Source: Hydractinia symbiolongicarpus | Taxonomy: Eukaryota; Cnidaria; Hydrozoa; Anthoathecata; Hydractiniidae | Length of the DNA stretch: 60,000 nt | Direction: 5' to 3' | Assembly: GCF_029227915.1 (NCBI RefSeq) | Contig: NC_079882.1 | Span: 21,521,001 to 21,581,000, forward strand | Part shown: positions 1 through 11,346 of the stretch, one piece after another | Numbering within the stretch: position 1 is the stretch's first letter | Layout of the letters: every line of letters starts with the position of its first letter | Notes under the pieces: generated by a model | What the model saw: only the letters and a program-made list of their open reading frames with translations | Databases searched by the model: none | What the model was told of the DNA's origin: nothing | Position numbers and translations under genes: made by a program

Positions 1-546
1 CAAAGGACAACGTTTCTGAAATATTTTAAATATGTTAAATTGTTCCGAGAATTTTTGGTACTGAAAATGTACGTATAAAAAGCTTTTTAAGACTGGTCCT
101 GGAAATGTTCTTGTATTTAACTGACAAGTAATTTATTGGGTTAATCTAAAAATATTGAAAAACAACCGATAATGAAATTTACTATTTCACGGTCTTCTTG
201 TTTGTTTGCTTGCTGCCGTGGTCCATGTCTTGAAAATAAAAATGTTCTAGAATGTTCACCCTCATATAAAACTATATATGTTATTTTACTTAAAGTTCGG
301 TTTCCATTATCATAAAAATTGTTGAGCAACAGTTGTGTACAACAGTCGTAGTTACCACTTAACACATTTTGCACACAAAAAACAACGCAAGTGATGTTGC
401 ACATCAAATGATGTAGAAAGAACTATAGCACATGCACATCAAGTGTTGTACAACAAGTTACGGACTTCAATGGTGATTGTTTCTATTTTTATCTGTGGTA
501 ACAGTTTTAGCGTATTGTTGGCGATGACAAGTTTTCATTTCTTTAT

Positions 547-655
547 GTATTCTGTCTGTCTGTCCGCAAGAAACATGTAGTGCAACGGGCACACGAAATA
601 GCGTGTTATTTAAAGACAGGCGACCCCGTGGATGATTCAACGGGTTAACAGCTAG
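547..655 (+). mobile_element. Miniature Helitron-like element, long type (degraded)
   Basis: Contains the family landmarks GTCTGTCTGTCCGC, then AGGCGACCCCGTGG, a weakened hairpin and a CTAG|T end. It lies just 17 bp before an SLC37A4 exon, so the splice acceptor has been kept close beside an inserted element. Its 5' end is eroded and not placed precisely. Confidence 0.55.
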
Positions 656-672
656 TATATTTCCTATTTTAG

Positions 673-3600
673 CTAGTTTTGGAGTCATGTATTTCCAGTT
701 TGGAGGACTACTTGCTTGTGTATCCAGTGGAATTGTTTCAGACAAATTAATGATGAAGGTATCAAAAATTATTGCAAAACAAAATCCCGTACAAGATTCG
801 TATCTCTCTACACATATATATTTGTCATTTTTAGTTTGGAGACAAAATGAAGAGTAGTCCCAGACTTCCAGTTATTTTATTCTGTTCAGCATTCATTGTT
901 GTTTGGCTATATCTTCTTCACTTCCTAAAACAAGATAGTCTGGTATGTATGATGCAACACGTGTCATTTACTACCCACAATGCTTTAAAGAATAAGTATA
1001 TAAAAATAAATATATAAGCTAAGGTTTTTTCACTGATCTTTTGTTTTTTGTTTTATCAGGATTGGCTGATAATGTTCTGTAAGCTAGCTGTGAGTATTGC
1101 ACAAAGCATCGTCAATATTATAAACGTGACATTTGAGACGTGATAATGTCACCACAACATGACAAAAAATATGAGAGCAATATTTGTGTCTTCATTAAGT
1201 TAGGTCAACATTTCGCAAATCGTCAATAAAGGAAAAACATGCGACGATTTTTGGTTTGTTTTACACCCAGTAAAAGTTCACCTGAATTTGTCCGCCATAT
1301 TCAAGTTATTTGAAACTTGAAGTTTAAAGTTTTTTCTGATATAAGAACGAACAAACAAACAAACAAACAAATAAGTGAATAAACAAACAAACAAACAAAC
1401 AAACAAACAATGTAATAACCCACTACTTTTTATTAAAGTTATTTATTCTATACAATATTAATTTCTCAGATAACGTCACGCATGAATGCATAAAGCAATT
1501 GTTACTATAAATACATGCTATCCCACGGGAAAAAATTGCCTAATAATACATAGTATTAATAATGTTAAATTTTATCTAAAGTTATAAATATATTTGTACA
1601 GTGGAAAATTTTTATTTTTGTCGATAATAATCTCATTAAAACGCCCTCATGACCATACAATGTGTTTTGCTAATGTTGAGAATCATATATTCTTCTTTGA
1701 ATGTCGGCAAAAACTGATACGTGATGTTAATATCTGTCGGCGAATTAACCTTAAATGTCATTTGTACGGGAACCCGTGACGATAACATGACGTCTACAAA
1801 GATTTCGACTTCTGACACATTTGTCGCCTGCTCTGTGTGTATATAATCGTATCCTTCGTCGCACATCCACGACATCATTTTCATAAGTTCCTTACGTCGT
1901 TGTCGTAATCTTCTATTAAAAGTCCGGCGTGTGTCGGATTGTTGTCCGTCGCCGTCATCGTTGTTTTTGTTGTTACCTCTGTCTTGATATCGATTTAAAG
2001 GCTGGCAGCTGCGAATACTTAAAACTGACTCTGTGTTTGCATGCTGGTATGTTTTTTTCGAATGTTTTGTCGTCTTGCCGGACGATTTTGATGTTTTTGT
2101 TATTTTTTCTTTCGTCGGCGATTCTGTGGTTTTGTCGTTTGTTTTCACTATTGTCGATTGTTGCTTACCAGTGAAAGTATTAACGAAACGTCTCGACCAA
2201 GTGTCGTCAGGTCCCCAACTACGTCGTTGTTTTTCTTTTGTGACGGTATTTACAGTTGTGTTATATCGAGACGACGCCGTACTTCCACGTCGATGATTAC
2301 GTAAAGCATCTAAAAGTTCATCATGATCGACCTAGAAAATAAAAGTGTATTTGCTTAGAACAGTAATATTATTTTTTGTTGTTGTTGTTCAAACACACAA
2401 AAACACTTCCACCTGGTGACGGTGACGTATGACAAGAAAAAACAAACACGACTATTTTTTGAAAAAATCTCTTTGTTCGTTATTCTTACTCTGTGTAGAA
2501 AACATCAAAGGTGATACTCAGCAATGACTTTAAGTTACTTTCCCGCGCAACACAATAACAAACAATGGCATTAATTTCCAAAAGTTCCAAGAATTGGTAC
2601 TTCGCAAAAATAATTGTTTTATAAGACACTTTTACTGGTTATTTTGGATTTTCTTGTATCATATTTGGTTTAAAAATAGCATGTCGTTAGTCATTCTATA
2701 AAACTACCTTATATGGTAACACACATTTATGCTGACAAATTGCGCTACGTACAGGAAGAACAATAACCCGTCTATTTCATGTTACTAAAATATATTTTTA
2801 ACATTGTGATGTCAATTTTTTTGTTTCTTTTAATGCCCTGATGTTTTTTTTTAAACTTTTTTTTATGTAGCTTAAAAGAGTTTGTGATATTCTGTGGTAT
2901 TATTACTTTCGTTTTGTAAAGTTCTCTGTTCGTATATTCTTTATTCATTTCTGTTACAATTAGCGAATTTGAATTTGTTCGTGACATACAAAGATATACA
3001 AAAGTTTTTCTTGTTTATTTTTCGATTAGGAGTTTCAACATTTCATTCCAACTTTCCCGCCATTTCGAAATTCAAAGAACAGAGATGAATCAAGTTTAAG
3101 GGAGTTTCATGTGATTCGGATCACCACAGAATTTTGTTTTCGTTAAACAGGTTTTTGTCCAATGTTGGTATTTTTATGCCATGTGGGTATAGCAAGTGGT
3201 ACGATCAATTCCTATTATGTCTTGCGTTTACTGTGTGTTTGGCTTTTAGAAGTTGTAAAGCGGGAGATACATGACCCATTTTGTCAATCAATATGTCCAA
3301 TCCTTTTTATCGAATTCGTCAAATTGATTTTGTATCACCATTTTTTTAATTAACTTGTCGACTTTAAAGAGTGTTTGTTTTATTGTTTTAATTTTCGATA
3401 TAATGTTAAAAAACAACTTTAAAAATCTTGAGCTCGACAAGTTGGACTCGATAAATTGAATCAAGAAAAGGGTGATCACGATCAAATTTTAAGAATTCGA
3501 CAAAATACGCAATGTGTAACCTGCTTAAGTAACAAAAACTTTATAATATCCAGCCTTACCTCCGCTTTAAGTTTCATAAAGATTAAGATCTCGTCAATTA

Positions 3601-6600
3601 GTTCGTTTATAAGTTCTTCTTTCTCGATTGATTTATCTGGAATGCATGCCCCCTTATTCCAAAATGCTGACAAGAGGTGACCATCCATTGTCATTATCGG
3701 TCGTTGCAGGATGTCACCTGTGCAACCGTTCGCTTTCACCAACACTGGGATTTCCATCTCGTCTTTGTTATCGCGAAGCCTCGTTTACACTGTCTGGAAG
3801 TAACTCTCTGTAACTTTTATATACAAATATTTCTTCTTGAGAAACACTTATATGTCTTGACCACACTTATTCTTCTCACGAATCTTTGACCGTTTCAAAT
3901 TCACATGCAATTGACGTGTGTCTCATATAACCAATCACAATGTTTTTTCTCAACCAATCGAAAACATTCCTGTGGACAAAACGTTTTTATCAAATATCCA
4001 ATATGGTCAATCTTTAAGTCAATATTAACTTCCGAATATAAAACTTTTAATAAATTGTTTGCAAAAGTCATTAGTTCCCAAACCTCAAGTTTATCAGCTT
4101 AAATTTTAAACAAGTACCCAATTTAGAAATTCTCCCTACTTCTTTCCGTTTTCCACTTTAAGCTTTCTCTTGCTCATCTAATGCGGTACAACGAATCATG
4201 TGAAATGAATAACGGTCGTTTCTTTTCTCAAGTTTAAACAGAAGAACTATTTGTAAGGTTTGTTTTGAAAATAAACTCCTGCTGTGTTTCGACGCGTTCG
4301 GTGACGGCGATACACTGTTTCGCTAGTAACGTCATCTGTGTCCATCGCTAAAAATACGAAGTAAAGTTGACACGAGCAATAACAACATGCAAAGAATTTT
4401 TTCATTTTTTCTCCTTTTTCGGACAAAAATAGTTGAAAAAGGATGTCTTTTAGGTCATTTGCTCACTTCATTCTTTTGCAGGTTTTGCGAGAAATATATA
4501 ACGTTTTTATATTTTTAGGAGTTTTTAACATGCACGTTGTGCCGGTTAGCACATGGGTAGACTATACACAAAGGGATTTACCCGATTTGAAATTTAAAAC
4601 CATAATCACCATAATCACATATCGCGTTTAAATAGGTTTCTGTGTGAGGTTCGAACTACACATGCGCTGTTGCTTTTTTTCACATGCGCAAAACGTTCAC
4701 TAGATTGAACTAAAGGCAGCTATCATGGTTGCGCTCAAACTAAGGCTGAAATTTGCGTGAATTCTCAGCGAGATACAACCAGGAATAATCTAATATAATG
4801 ACTGCACTTCAATTTATCATAAGTGTCACCTTTCATTAGTTTGCCATGGTGTTACTTTGGACAAATAAAATTTCTCCGTCCGAAAAAGTAAGATACATAT
4901 AAGATACATACACATTAAACAAATTCTATTTTATTTTAATCGAATGTGCTGACACTCCTTATATGGGCAGGTTGTCATCAAAATTAAGACACCGTCAGCT
5001 CTAACTTTTTCGTCAAATTCGACATTTAGGATGACGAAAAACTTTGCAGAAAAATAATTTCGGGTTTTCGCGTATTTTTTAAAAACTGCGAAAATAAATT
5101 TCCTTGAAATCCATTGAACTTGGTCATTAAATTGTTTGTTTTGCTTGATTTATTTTCCAGATTTTAGGTCAAAATTAAATTCCGTAGATTTTTTTTCTGT
5201 TGTGGAATTTTCAGCGGAAATTCTTAAACATGCTGTCCTCACAGTTCATAACTTTCTTAGTGATAGCATTGCACACATATTCCCCCTCTCGTGAGGGGTG
5301 TTAGGACGACGTGGGTGATCCTGTTCGTGTTGGATGGAAAAGGAAAGAAATGTAGACCAAGATTTGAAGAGAAAGATACTTTAAAGCGAAGAGTGGAGTT
5401 TTTTTATCTCTACCAGTTACGCAACTTAATGTCGTTACGCAACTCGTTCACGTGACTTTTTTAACTTTTCAGTTTTTTGACATCTTTCAAAACAACTATT
5501 TATAACTCATTTTTTTCTCTTCTTTCTGTTAGTTTAAAGGATTAAAGGTAAATCAAAAAATAGTTGAGATGCTTTCACACATCTCGAAAAAATAGAATAT
5601 TCTCTCATTCCAAATAATTCTTATAAAGTTACCCTGATTTTATAGTCTGAGTAATTAAAAAATTGTAAAGAGAATGTGAAATAGCAAAAATCGATTCCAG
5701 CGAATTGTTATTTTTTAGTCCGTGTTGACAATCGCATGCCAACGTGTAAAGTACTAAAGTATTCTCTCCCTCCAGGAGGCTTATCTCTCCTCGGTACATT
5801 GTCTTTGCTATAGACAGAAACTAACAGCGCTGGAGACCTGGTTTATTTTTGCAAATCTTGCACGTGGGCGATTGCAGCTATTTTTGAAACATTTTAACTA
5901 CACTTTTGGTATTTTTTTCCACTTCGGGTGTTTCATCGCACGACAAGTTCCAATGTTCACACTAAAATTTATATGTGATGTGAAAAGCTGAGTTTCATGT
6001 CTTGAAACAACACGAGATCGAATTTTCCAATTACGAAACAGAATTATGATCACTGGTCATGACACGCGACACAAAAATATTGATGCGAATTTCACACGGG
6101 CAGTAGATTCTGTTACGACTTGAACATTGTCTTTAGAAATAGACGAAGCAGTTAGGGAAATTTGGGAAAATTTGGGAATGGCTTGCACATAAATATTTCT
6201 GTGAATTTTGTCTTCGTAATTGGATGCGATAACATTCAGTGAGTCGGATTGTATGATGGGAGCTAGGGAGAGTGAAGAATTCGAAGGTTTTTTGCAAACC
6301 ATAGCAGGCGCTATTTTTTTTTGTTAGGACAAAAATACTAAAAGAGAATAAAATTGTGCAGGATATTTTAAATCACAACTACAAACATCTGCGAAATTGA
6401 ATTCAACGAAAAAGATACTTGGTTATTATCCGCGAAATTAAGTCCCCTGCAAAAATTTTTTTTTTATAGAAAAGTTTGTTAAATCAATTGCAAAAAAGTT
6501 AGTGCACCCGCCAAATTATATCCTTGCTAAATATCCTAAGCGAAGAAATTTTTGGCGAATTAAAAATTAAATATTAAATTCCGTAAAAATAGCTAATAGT

Positions 6601-7638
6601 TGATCAATCGTAGAAACAAGCACCGAAAAATTTTTTTAAAAACGTTTCAAATCGTGAATCGCAAAAATGATAATATATAAAGACCGTACTTATTACTTAC
6701 CGCATTATTTGATTTTGTTTCTGTGTTGTGATATCAAAAAAATAAATAAACATAAATAGATAAATAAACGTTAAAACGCAAATTTAATTCTGCATTTTTT
6801 TACTCGAGAGCTTCTAATCGCAAATATAGTTTCCACATCTGGCAGTTTACTCCCTGGGCACTTTTTTTGTATACATTCGACTATACGGTCCAAGCCCGGG
6901 ATTTACGGGAAATCGTGGGTTTTCGTTTGCCGGCGATTAAACTACTTTCATTCGACATCTAAATGAAAACATTTTTAAAAAATACAAGTCTCTAAGAGCC
7001 AAAGTTTGTTCCACAAAAAATATTTTCCGGTTTCTCAATCGGAAAAATAAGTTTAAAAAAATTTCTTCCGTTCAAGGTGGGCGGGTAAAAGAGGATCAGG
7101 AAATTTTTCAGATAAATTGGAAAAAAACTTTTTTCGTTAAATATAGCGAATCCAAGGATACCCAAACATTAGCCTTTTTTATTGATTCCAGGAAAGAAAA
7201 ATTGAATAAATAAAAATTGAATAGATAAAATTTGAAGCAATTTAATCTTTTTTAAAATATTTTTTTTTAGATTCTCATCAACATTACTTCGTTCTTTCTT
7301 GGATTTTGCTGTTATGGTCCCTACACACTGTTTGGTCTTCTTGTGATGGAAAATGCTCCGCCAGGTTTAAGCGGAAGTGCACACAGTTTAGCTTCGGCTG
7401 CTTCTACAAGTTAGTATGCTTCCTGTTTTCGTTATTTTTTGTGAATTAATACGCGGAAGGAATAAAGTTACATTTTCTTTCAGCTGGCAGTGTTTTTGCT
7501 GGCTATCCTTTCACGTATCTTTCGAGCACATATGGCTGGAATGGCGTGTTTATTGTCATGGCAATTGTTGCCATTTTGAATTCTATAATTTTGATGTACG
7601 CTTTAACAGTGGATACAGGGAAATCGAAAGCGGAATAA
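673..7638 (+). CDS. SLC37A4: Glucose-6-phosphate/phosphate translocase (SLC37A4-like), 3' exons only
   Basis: This is the C-terminal part of an ER membrane antiporter of the major facilitator superfamily that moves glucose-6-phosphate into the ER lumen in exchange for phosphate. Coding exons are 673-758 (the first two bases finish a codon), 835-942, 7271-7409 and 7484-7638 (TAA), all with GT-AG borders and matching phases. They give about 161 aa of the usual 430. Recognisable family stretches are GGLLACVSSGIVSDK, then FFLGFCCYGPYTLFGLL, ENAPPGLSGSAHS and GSVFAGYPF, which follow human SLC37A4 almost without gaps. The C-terminus ...KSKAE is a KxKxx-type ER retrieval signal, matching the dilysine KKAE end of the human protein. 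Upstream exons must lie outside the window; none was found in 1-660. The intron 943-7270 carries a possible 30-nt cassette exon and a whole antisense gene. Confidence 0.88.
1060..1089 (+). CDS. Candidate 30-nt cassette exon of SLC37A4-like gene
   Basis: A pyrimidine-rich tract ending TTTTATCAG precedes 30 nt that read DWLIMFCKLA in the frame left by the exon at 835-942. A GTGAGT donor follows. The exon is phase 0 at both ends, so skipping or including it keeps the frame. Without it the neighbouring exons already align to human SLC37A4 within one residue, so it would be an optional insertion. A chance splice-like sequence is the alternative. Confidence 0.4.
1350..1410. repeat. (AAAC)n microsatellite
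   Basis: Two runs of AAAC/AACA units separated by a short variant stretch (AATAAGTGAAT), about 60 bp in all, within the large SLC37A4 intron. Confidence 0.9.
1636..3757 (-). CDS. Unrecognised two-exon gene nested in an SLC37A4 intron
   Basis: Exon 1 is 3757-3560 (ATG to GAG, donor GTAAGG) and exon 2 is 2331-1636 (acceptor TTTTCTAG, stop TAA). Both borders are phase 0 and the joined frame is open for 297 aa. I do not recognise the family. Residues 1-66 start MEIPVLVKANGC and end in an acidic helix-like run (EKEELINELIDEI). This runs smoothly across the junction into VDHDELLDALRNHRR, which supports the splice. Residues about 125-165 are rich in Lys, Ser and Thr and look disordered. A basic patch (NRRLRQRRKELMKMM) precedes a hydrophobic-patterned C-terminal 90 residues that could fold. 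No signal peptide or membrane segment is seen. A TATA box lies 57 bp upstream of the ATG. The whole gene lies antisense within the 6.3-kb intron of the transporter. Confidence 0.68.
3814..3823 (-). promoter_or_regulatory. TATA box of the nested minus-strand gene
   Basis: On the minus strand this reads TATATAAAAG. It is 57 bp upstream of the ATG at 3757, which leaves room for a start site near 3785-3790 and a short leader. It is the best TATA match close to the gene. Confidence 0.5.
4140..7260. other. Distal part of the SLC37A4 intron: no gene seen, AT-rich repeat debris
   Basis: No convincing exon was found. An open minus-strand frame at 6057-6302 (81 codons, serine-rich, starting MVCKKPSNSS) has neither splice context nor recognisable similarity, and I rate it as probably chance. 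The stretch 6395-6680 is made of degenerate AAATT/GCGAAA words also found at 9345-9475, 10425-10580 and 17110-17310, which suggests old copies of a foldback repeat. Confidence 0.5.
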
Positions 7639-8338
7639 TTCGACAGTATTTTTTATATAAGTAGGGGGGGGGGGAGATTTTTTGATAGGTTTAGGTAGAA
7701 ATTAATTTATTTATGTAAATATTTAATTATCAATTTAAGCACTCATTCGAAAAAAAATACCTCTCGGTCAAATTTACTTCAGTATATAAGAAAACTATTT
7801 ACGTTAATGCCGTTTGATGTGTGACTGAGTTGAGACGTCCGCCATTTTAATGACGTCAGCAGTAACAAAATTTAACTGAGATATGTTAATACTACTTACA
7901 CGAAAAAAACAGGACTATGATATTTTTAAAATTTTATTTGTTTTTCTTAAGTGCTTGTTAATGTGCCTTCGAGTTGTTTGTTTGTTGCTTAGCGCAATGG
8001 AAGTTTGTATTATTTAGACAACTTTGTTGTTCATTTTATAGTCAACTTTATTTATATACATATTTTTATAAAAATATTACATCACATTGTTCTTGTTTAT
8101 CAAAACCTTTGACACCGAAAGTCAAGCAGGATGATGCGAATCTGCAGGTTCAACTTTTACAAAATAGAGTTCTCTCAATTCCTTTTTAATTTTTGATACC
8201 TCGTTTGTTTTCCATAAATTGAGCAATTTCAACTTCACCAAGAGAGGTCATCATTTTATTCTGCGTGTTCTAGACTGACAAATCTTCAAGTACATTTTAA
8301 GTGGAGCTGGTCGTACTAGCCAATACAACTATTATTAG

Positions 8339-8356
8339 TATGATCACGTGATCATA
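8339..8356. repeat. 18-bp perfect palindrome spanning a stop codon
   Basis: TATGATCACGTGATCATA is fully self-complementary, is centred on a CACGTG E-box core and overlaps the last codon and TGA of the membrane-protein gene. Confidence 0.9.
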
Positions 8357-8987
8357 TTCCACCTCCTCCCAAGGGAAACTCCATGTCACGTTTTGTTAGC
8401 AGCATATACTGGTGATGTCTTCTTCTTTTAGTTATAATAGTCTTGACTAAGCAATAGCTTGTTAGTATGCAGGCCAACCCGAGTGTGGAGTACAATGACG
8501 TGACTACTAAGAATCGAGTGTTGTATCTTTTCGACTTGTACCACGGGTCAACGTTTATCACTTCGAATACAACGTTGGAAGAGTTCTTATCATGTGATTT
8601 ATCTTGGAACGAATGATACAAGTTGGGCGGATATGCGGCTGCGTCAAGCGCGCTTTTCCCATCTTGACCTGGCGCTATGTCATCTAGTGCTGATTTTAAG
8701 TTTGTATTTATAGTTTTATTACCGAGTTTTAAAGTAATTGATTCAGTTGTTGATTCTGTCGTTGTTATAGCAATATTTTGAGTATTTCCAACACTTGGTG
8801 TGGGTTGTGTAACTGCATTTCTTGTGTCATTGGTCTCACTCTGGACAAAAGCTGGAGTTGTTATAACTAAAGGTTCTGTAGTTGTTGTCGGACCTAGCTT
8901 TTTATGATGATGTCTCTTGAAGTTTCCTGGTTTGGATCTACACGTAACCACAACCAGACAGACGAGATGAAACACGATTTTATACAT
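8352..8987 (-). CDS. Intronless threonine-rich type I membrane protein
   Basis: One 211-aa open frame without introns. Residues 1-17 (MYKIVFHLVCLVVVTCR) form a signal peptide. Residues about 30-100 are rich in Thr and Ser and suit O-glycosylation; Asn sequons occur near residues 53 (NDT), 90 (NKT) and 135 (NSS). A single membrane segment spans about 159-181 (FLVVTSLYSTLGLACILTSYCLVK), followed by a basic stop-transfer TKRRRHH and a short cytoplasmic tail ending FPLGGGGI. The predicted topology is an extracellular stalk, one span and a 25-residue tail, resembling a small mucin-like surface protein. No family was recognised. It converges tail-to-tail with the SLC37A4-like gene about 710 bp away. 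The stop codon falls in an 18-bp palindrome. Confidence 0.75.
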   Translation of the reverse strand: MYKIVFHLVCLVVVTCRSKPGNFKRHHHKKLGPTTTTEPLVITTPAFVQSETNDTRNAVTQPTPSVGNTQNIAITTTESTTESITLKLGNKTINTNLKSALDDIAPGQDGKSALDAAAYPPNLYHSFQDKSHDKNSSNVVFEVINVDPWYKSKRYNTRFLVVTSLYSTLGLACILTSYCLVKTIITKRRRHHQYMLLTKRDMEFPLGGGGI

Positions 8988-9499
8988 CTTATGTATTTAA
9001 TTTTCTAATTATCTTTAATATTTCATTTGTTCTTGATATTTATGTTTTTATAGAACGTTAAAAAAGTATTCACGCTTGGCAGCAGAACAGTGCACTGTTG
9101 ATGTATACTTATGAAAATGCTGGTTGTGCGCATGCGCAATAGCAAATTTCCTAGAAAATATGCAGATGTTAATGCGCAAAAATAAGACATATATGCGCAG
9201 ATCAATGATGCGCAGTGATCCTGTAGTGTATAGTAGAGATTGAGAACTGTAAATGAAAACTCCGAAGTGAATATACAGCGGCGTTTAAATATCACAGGCA
9301 CAGACGAGTTTTATTCTATTTTCTGAAATATCCTAAACTTAAACAAAATACCTTGGGAATAAATTTTCGCGGGAATAAAAATTCGTGAAATTCTTAAACT
9401 TCAATACTCTTTAATTTTTGGAATTCGAAAAATTAACATTCTCGTCAAATTTTAGATTACATGAGTTTATACAGTTTCCTTTACTAAAATTAAGTACAT

Positions 9500-9635
9500 A
9501 GTCGTTAGCCCATGGAAAAATCCACGGGTTCGCTCGTCCTTTTTATACCGCATTGCGTGCTTTTCGCTACTTGCGCAGCTAAGCTACCATTTTGCGTGAC
9601 AGACAGACAGACGTATACGGGCATTATAATATAGA
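9500..9635 (-). mobile_element. Miniature Helitron-like element, short type
   Basis: Read on the minus strand it starts TCTATATTATAATGCCCGTA, carries GTCACGCAAAATGGTAGC, and ends in the hairpin CCCGTGG...CCATGGG followed by CTAACGACTA, where the expected CTAG has decayed to CTAT. It matches the copy at 11216-11346 over its whole length. Confidence 0.7.
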
Positions 9636-10454
9636 TTGAAATACATTCATAACCTTTTTAAATGTTTTTGATTAAGTTTTTACTACAGGTTAAGATGGTC
9701 CGAAATCGCGCATTGCAACCGCAGTACCATTTTTGTACGAGGATAGTTCAGAATTTTGGAGATAAATGTCGGTTATTACGTAGATATAATAGTTGTGTGT
9801 GATTAAGAATATCTCCCTAGCGTGCTTTTTTAACTGACACTTATAACTACTTAATAGCAGTATTTTCTACCTGTTTAAACATATCTATTTACTTTACGGG
9901 AAGAATTTTGTTGCGAATCAAGGGTCCGAAAATGGCGAATTATGCGGAAGAAATGCTTGCGAATCAGGGCTATATAGTTTTCCGAACTGCAATTTTTCGT
10001 CGGACAAAATTTTCGTCACCTCCAGAAATTTTCGTAACGTCAGTAAAATAAGTTATCAAAAGGGTTCCGGGCTGAATGGCACTGTCCCGTCTACTCTCTT
10101 CACACTGGTCATTTCTACAGCGACCGAGGCGAAGTGTAGTTTTGCATTTTAGTTCAAAGCTCTTTTAACACAACTATAACATCAGGTAGAATAAACACAG
10201 CTAGATAAAAAACGAAACAAATTCAAATTGAATTCAAAAAAAGCTAATTCTTTATCCTATCTACCACTACTATTTCACTTCGTGGGGTGTAAGGAACTTT
10301 CAATTGTTCATCTTTACAGTGTAAGGCTGGGAAGATAATTCAAATCCGGTTGATCATTTGCATCAGAAACTGGGAGCAAAGGATCCATATTCTTGAAAGG
10401 GATCAACTGATTCGAGACCTTCTAATAAAAAAATTTGCGGATCGAGCAATTATT

Positions 10455-10580
10455 CAAAACTTTTGCGGGGACAAATTTTCGCGGATAGCCTGTTTCCAAA
10501 TTTTCGGAAGGGGACATATTTTCGCTGATAGTACCCAAATCCGCGAAATGCGCGAAAATTAATCCCCGCAAAAATCTATC
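10455..10580. repeat. Foldback (MITE-like) repeat with GCGGGGA...TTTTCGCG arms
   Basis: The left arm around 10458-10484 (TTTTGCGGGGACAAATTTTC) is the approximate reverse complement of the right arm around 10538-10577 (GCGCGAAAATTAATCCCCGC). Related words recur at 6395-6680, 9345-9475, 12500-12600 and 17110-17310. Confidence 0.5.
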
Positions 10581-10853
10581 CCATTAAAGTATATTTTTTA
10601 AATAAATATAGCATCAAAGGTATTTTACAAGTGTAATTTCGTAAAATATATAAGATTAGTTTTTTTTTCTACGAGGCTACGGTTGAATACGATACGATAC
10701 AAAGTTTTTTTCCTTGGTTTTACCACTTCTCTACATATCTCGACTTCTAACGATTCTGATGCCGTCTTGTGATTAAATTGAGTTTTATTGCTTGGATCTC
10801 GATAAGTTCGAATTCTGAAAGGCAATTATTAGGTCAAAAAAGCATTCCACTTT

Positions 10854-10905
10854 TTGAAATTCATGCCCAGAAAATGAGATTTTGGGTCCTGGGCATGAAT
10901 TTCAA
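10854..10905. repeat. Perfect 17-bp stem with 18-nt loop
   Basis: TTGAAATTCATGCCCAG is followed after 18 nt by its exact reverse complement. No mismatches occur in the stem. It lies in a gap with no nearby gene end, so a terminator role is not implied. Confidence 0.85.
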
Positions 10906-11215
10906 TAAATTTTGTTGTAAAAGGACCAGTTGGTTGCCAAAAAAATTCTATCAACAGAGTATAACCTATTTTGTCACAAAAGAAAAATTCATCCTTTTTG
11001 TCCGACAAAGTTCTGCCCCATAAGGTATATTTTAAAACCAAAATCTTGCAGCGGCAACGTTTTCTAGTTAAGGTAGTACCTCGGTCTGTGCTAAACTACT
11101 TTACCTCCTGATAACTTTAGTTAAATACGTTACGAATCCGTAGGAGTTCCAGCCGTTCTTGGTTGCCGTACGGGTTTAGCAGTTCTTACACAACAGCAAC
11201 TCGTAAAATAGAAAA

Positions 11216-11346
11216 TCTATATTATAATACCCGTATACGTCTGTTTGTCACGCAAAATGGTAGCTTAGCTGCGCAATAGCGAGAAGCACGCAATGCGGTA
11301 TAAAAAGGACGGGCGAACCCGTGGATTTTCCACGGCTAACGACTAG
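11216..11346 (+). mobile_element. Miniature Helitron-like element, short type (best copy)
   Basis: 131 bp from TCTATATTATAATACCCGTA to CTAACGACTAG. The 3' hairpin CCCGTGG-attttc-CCACGG sits just before the end, with the last bases CTAG. It is flanked by A on the left and T on the right, as expected for Helitron insertion between A and T. It carries no open frame, so it is non-autonomous. Confidence 0.75.

Noticed and set aside
6057-6302. 81-codon serine-rich minus-strand frame in the SLC37A4 intron
   Set aside because: No promoter, splice or similarity support; within the range of chance frames here.
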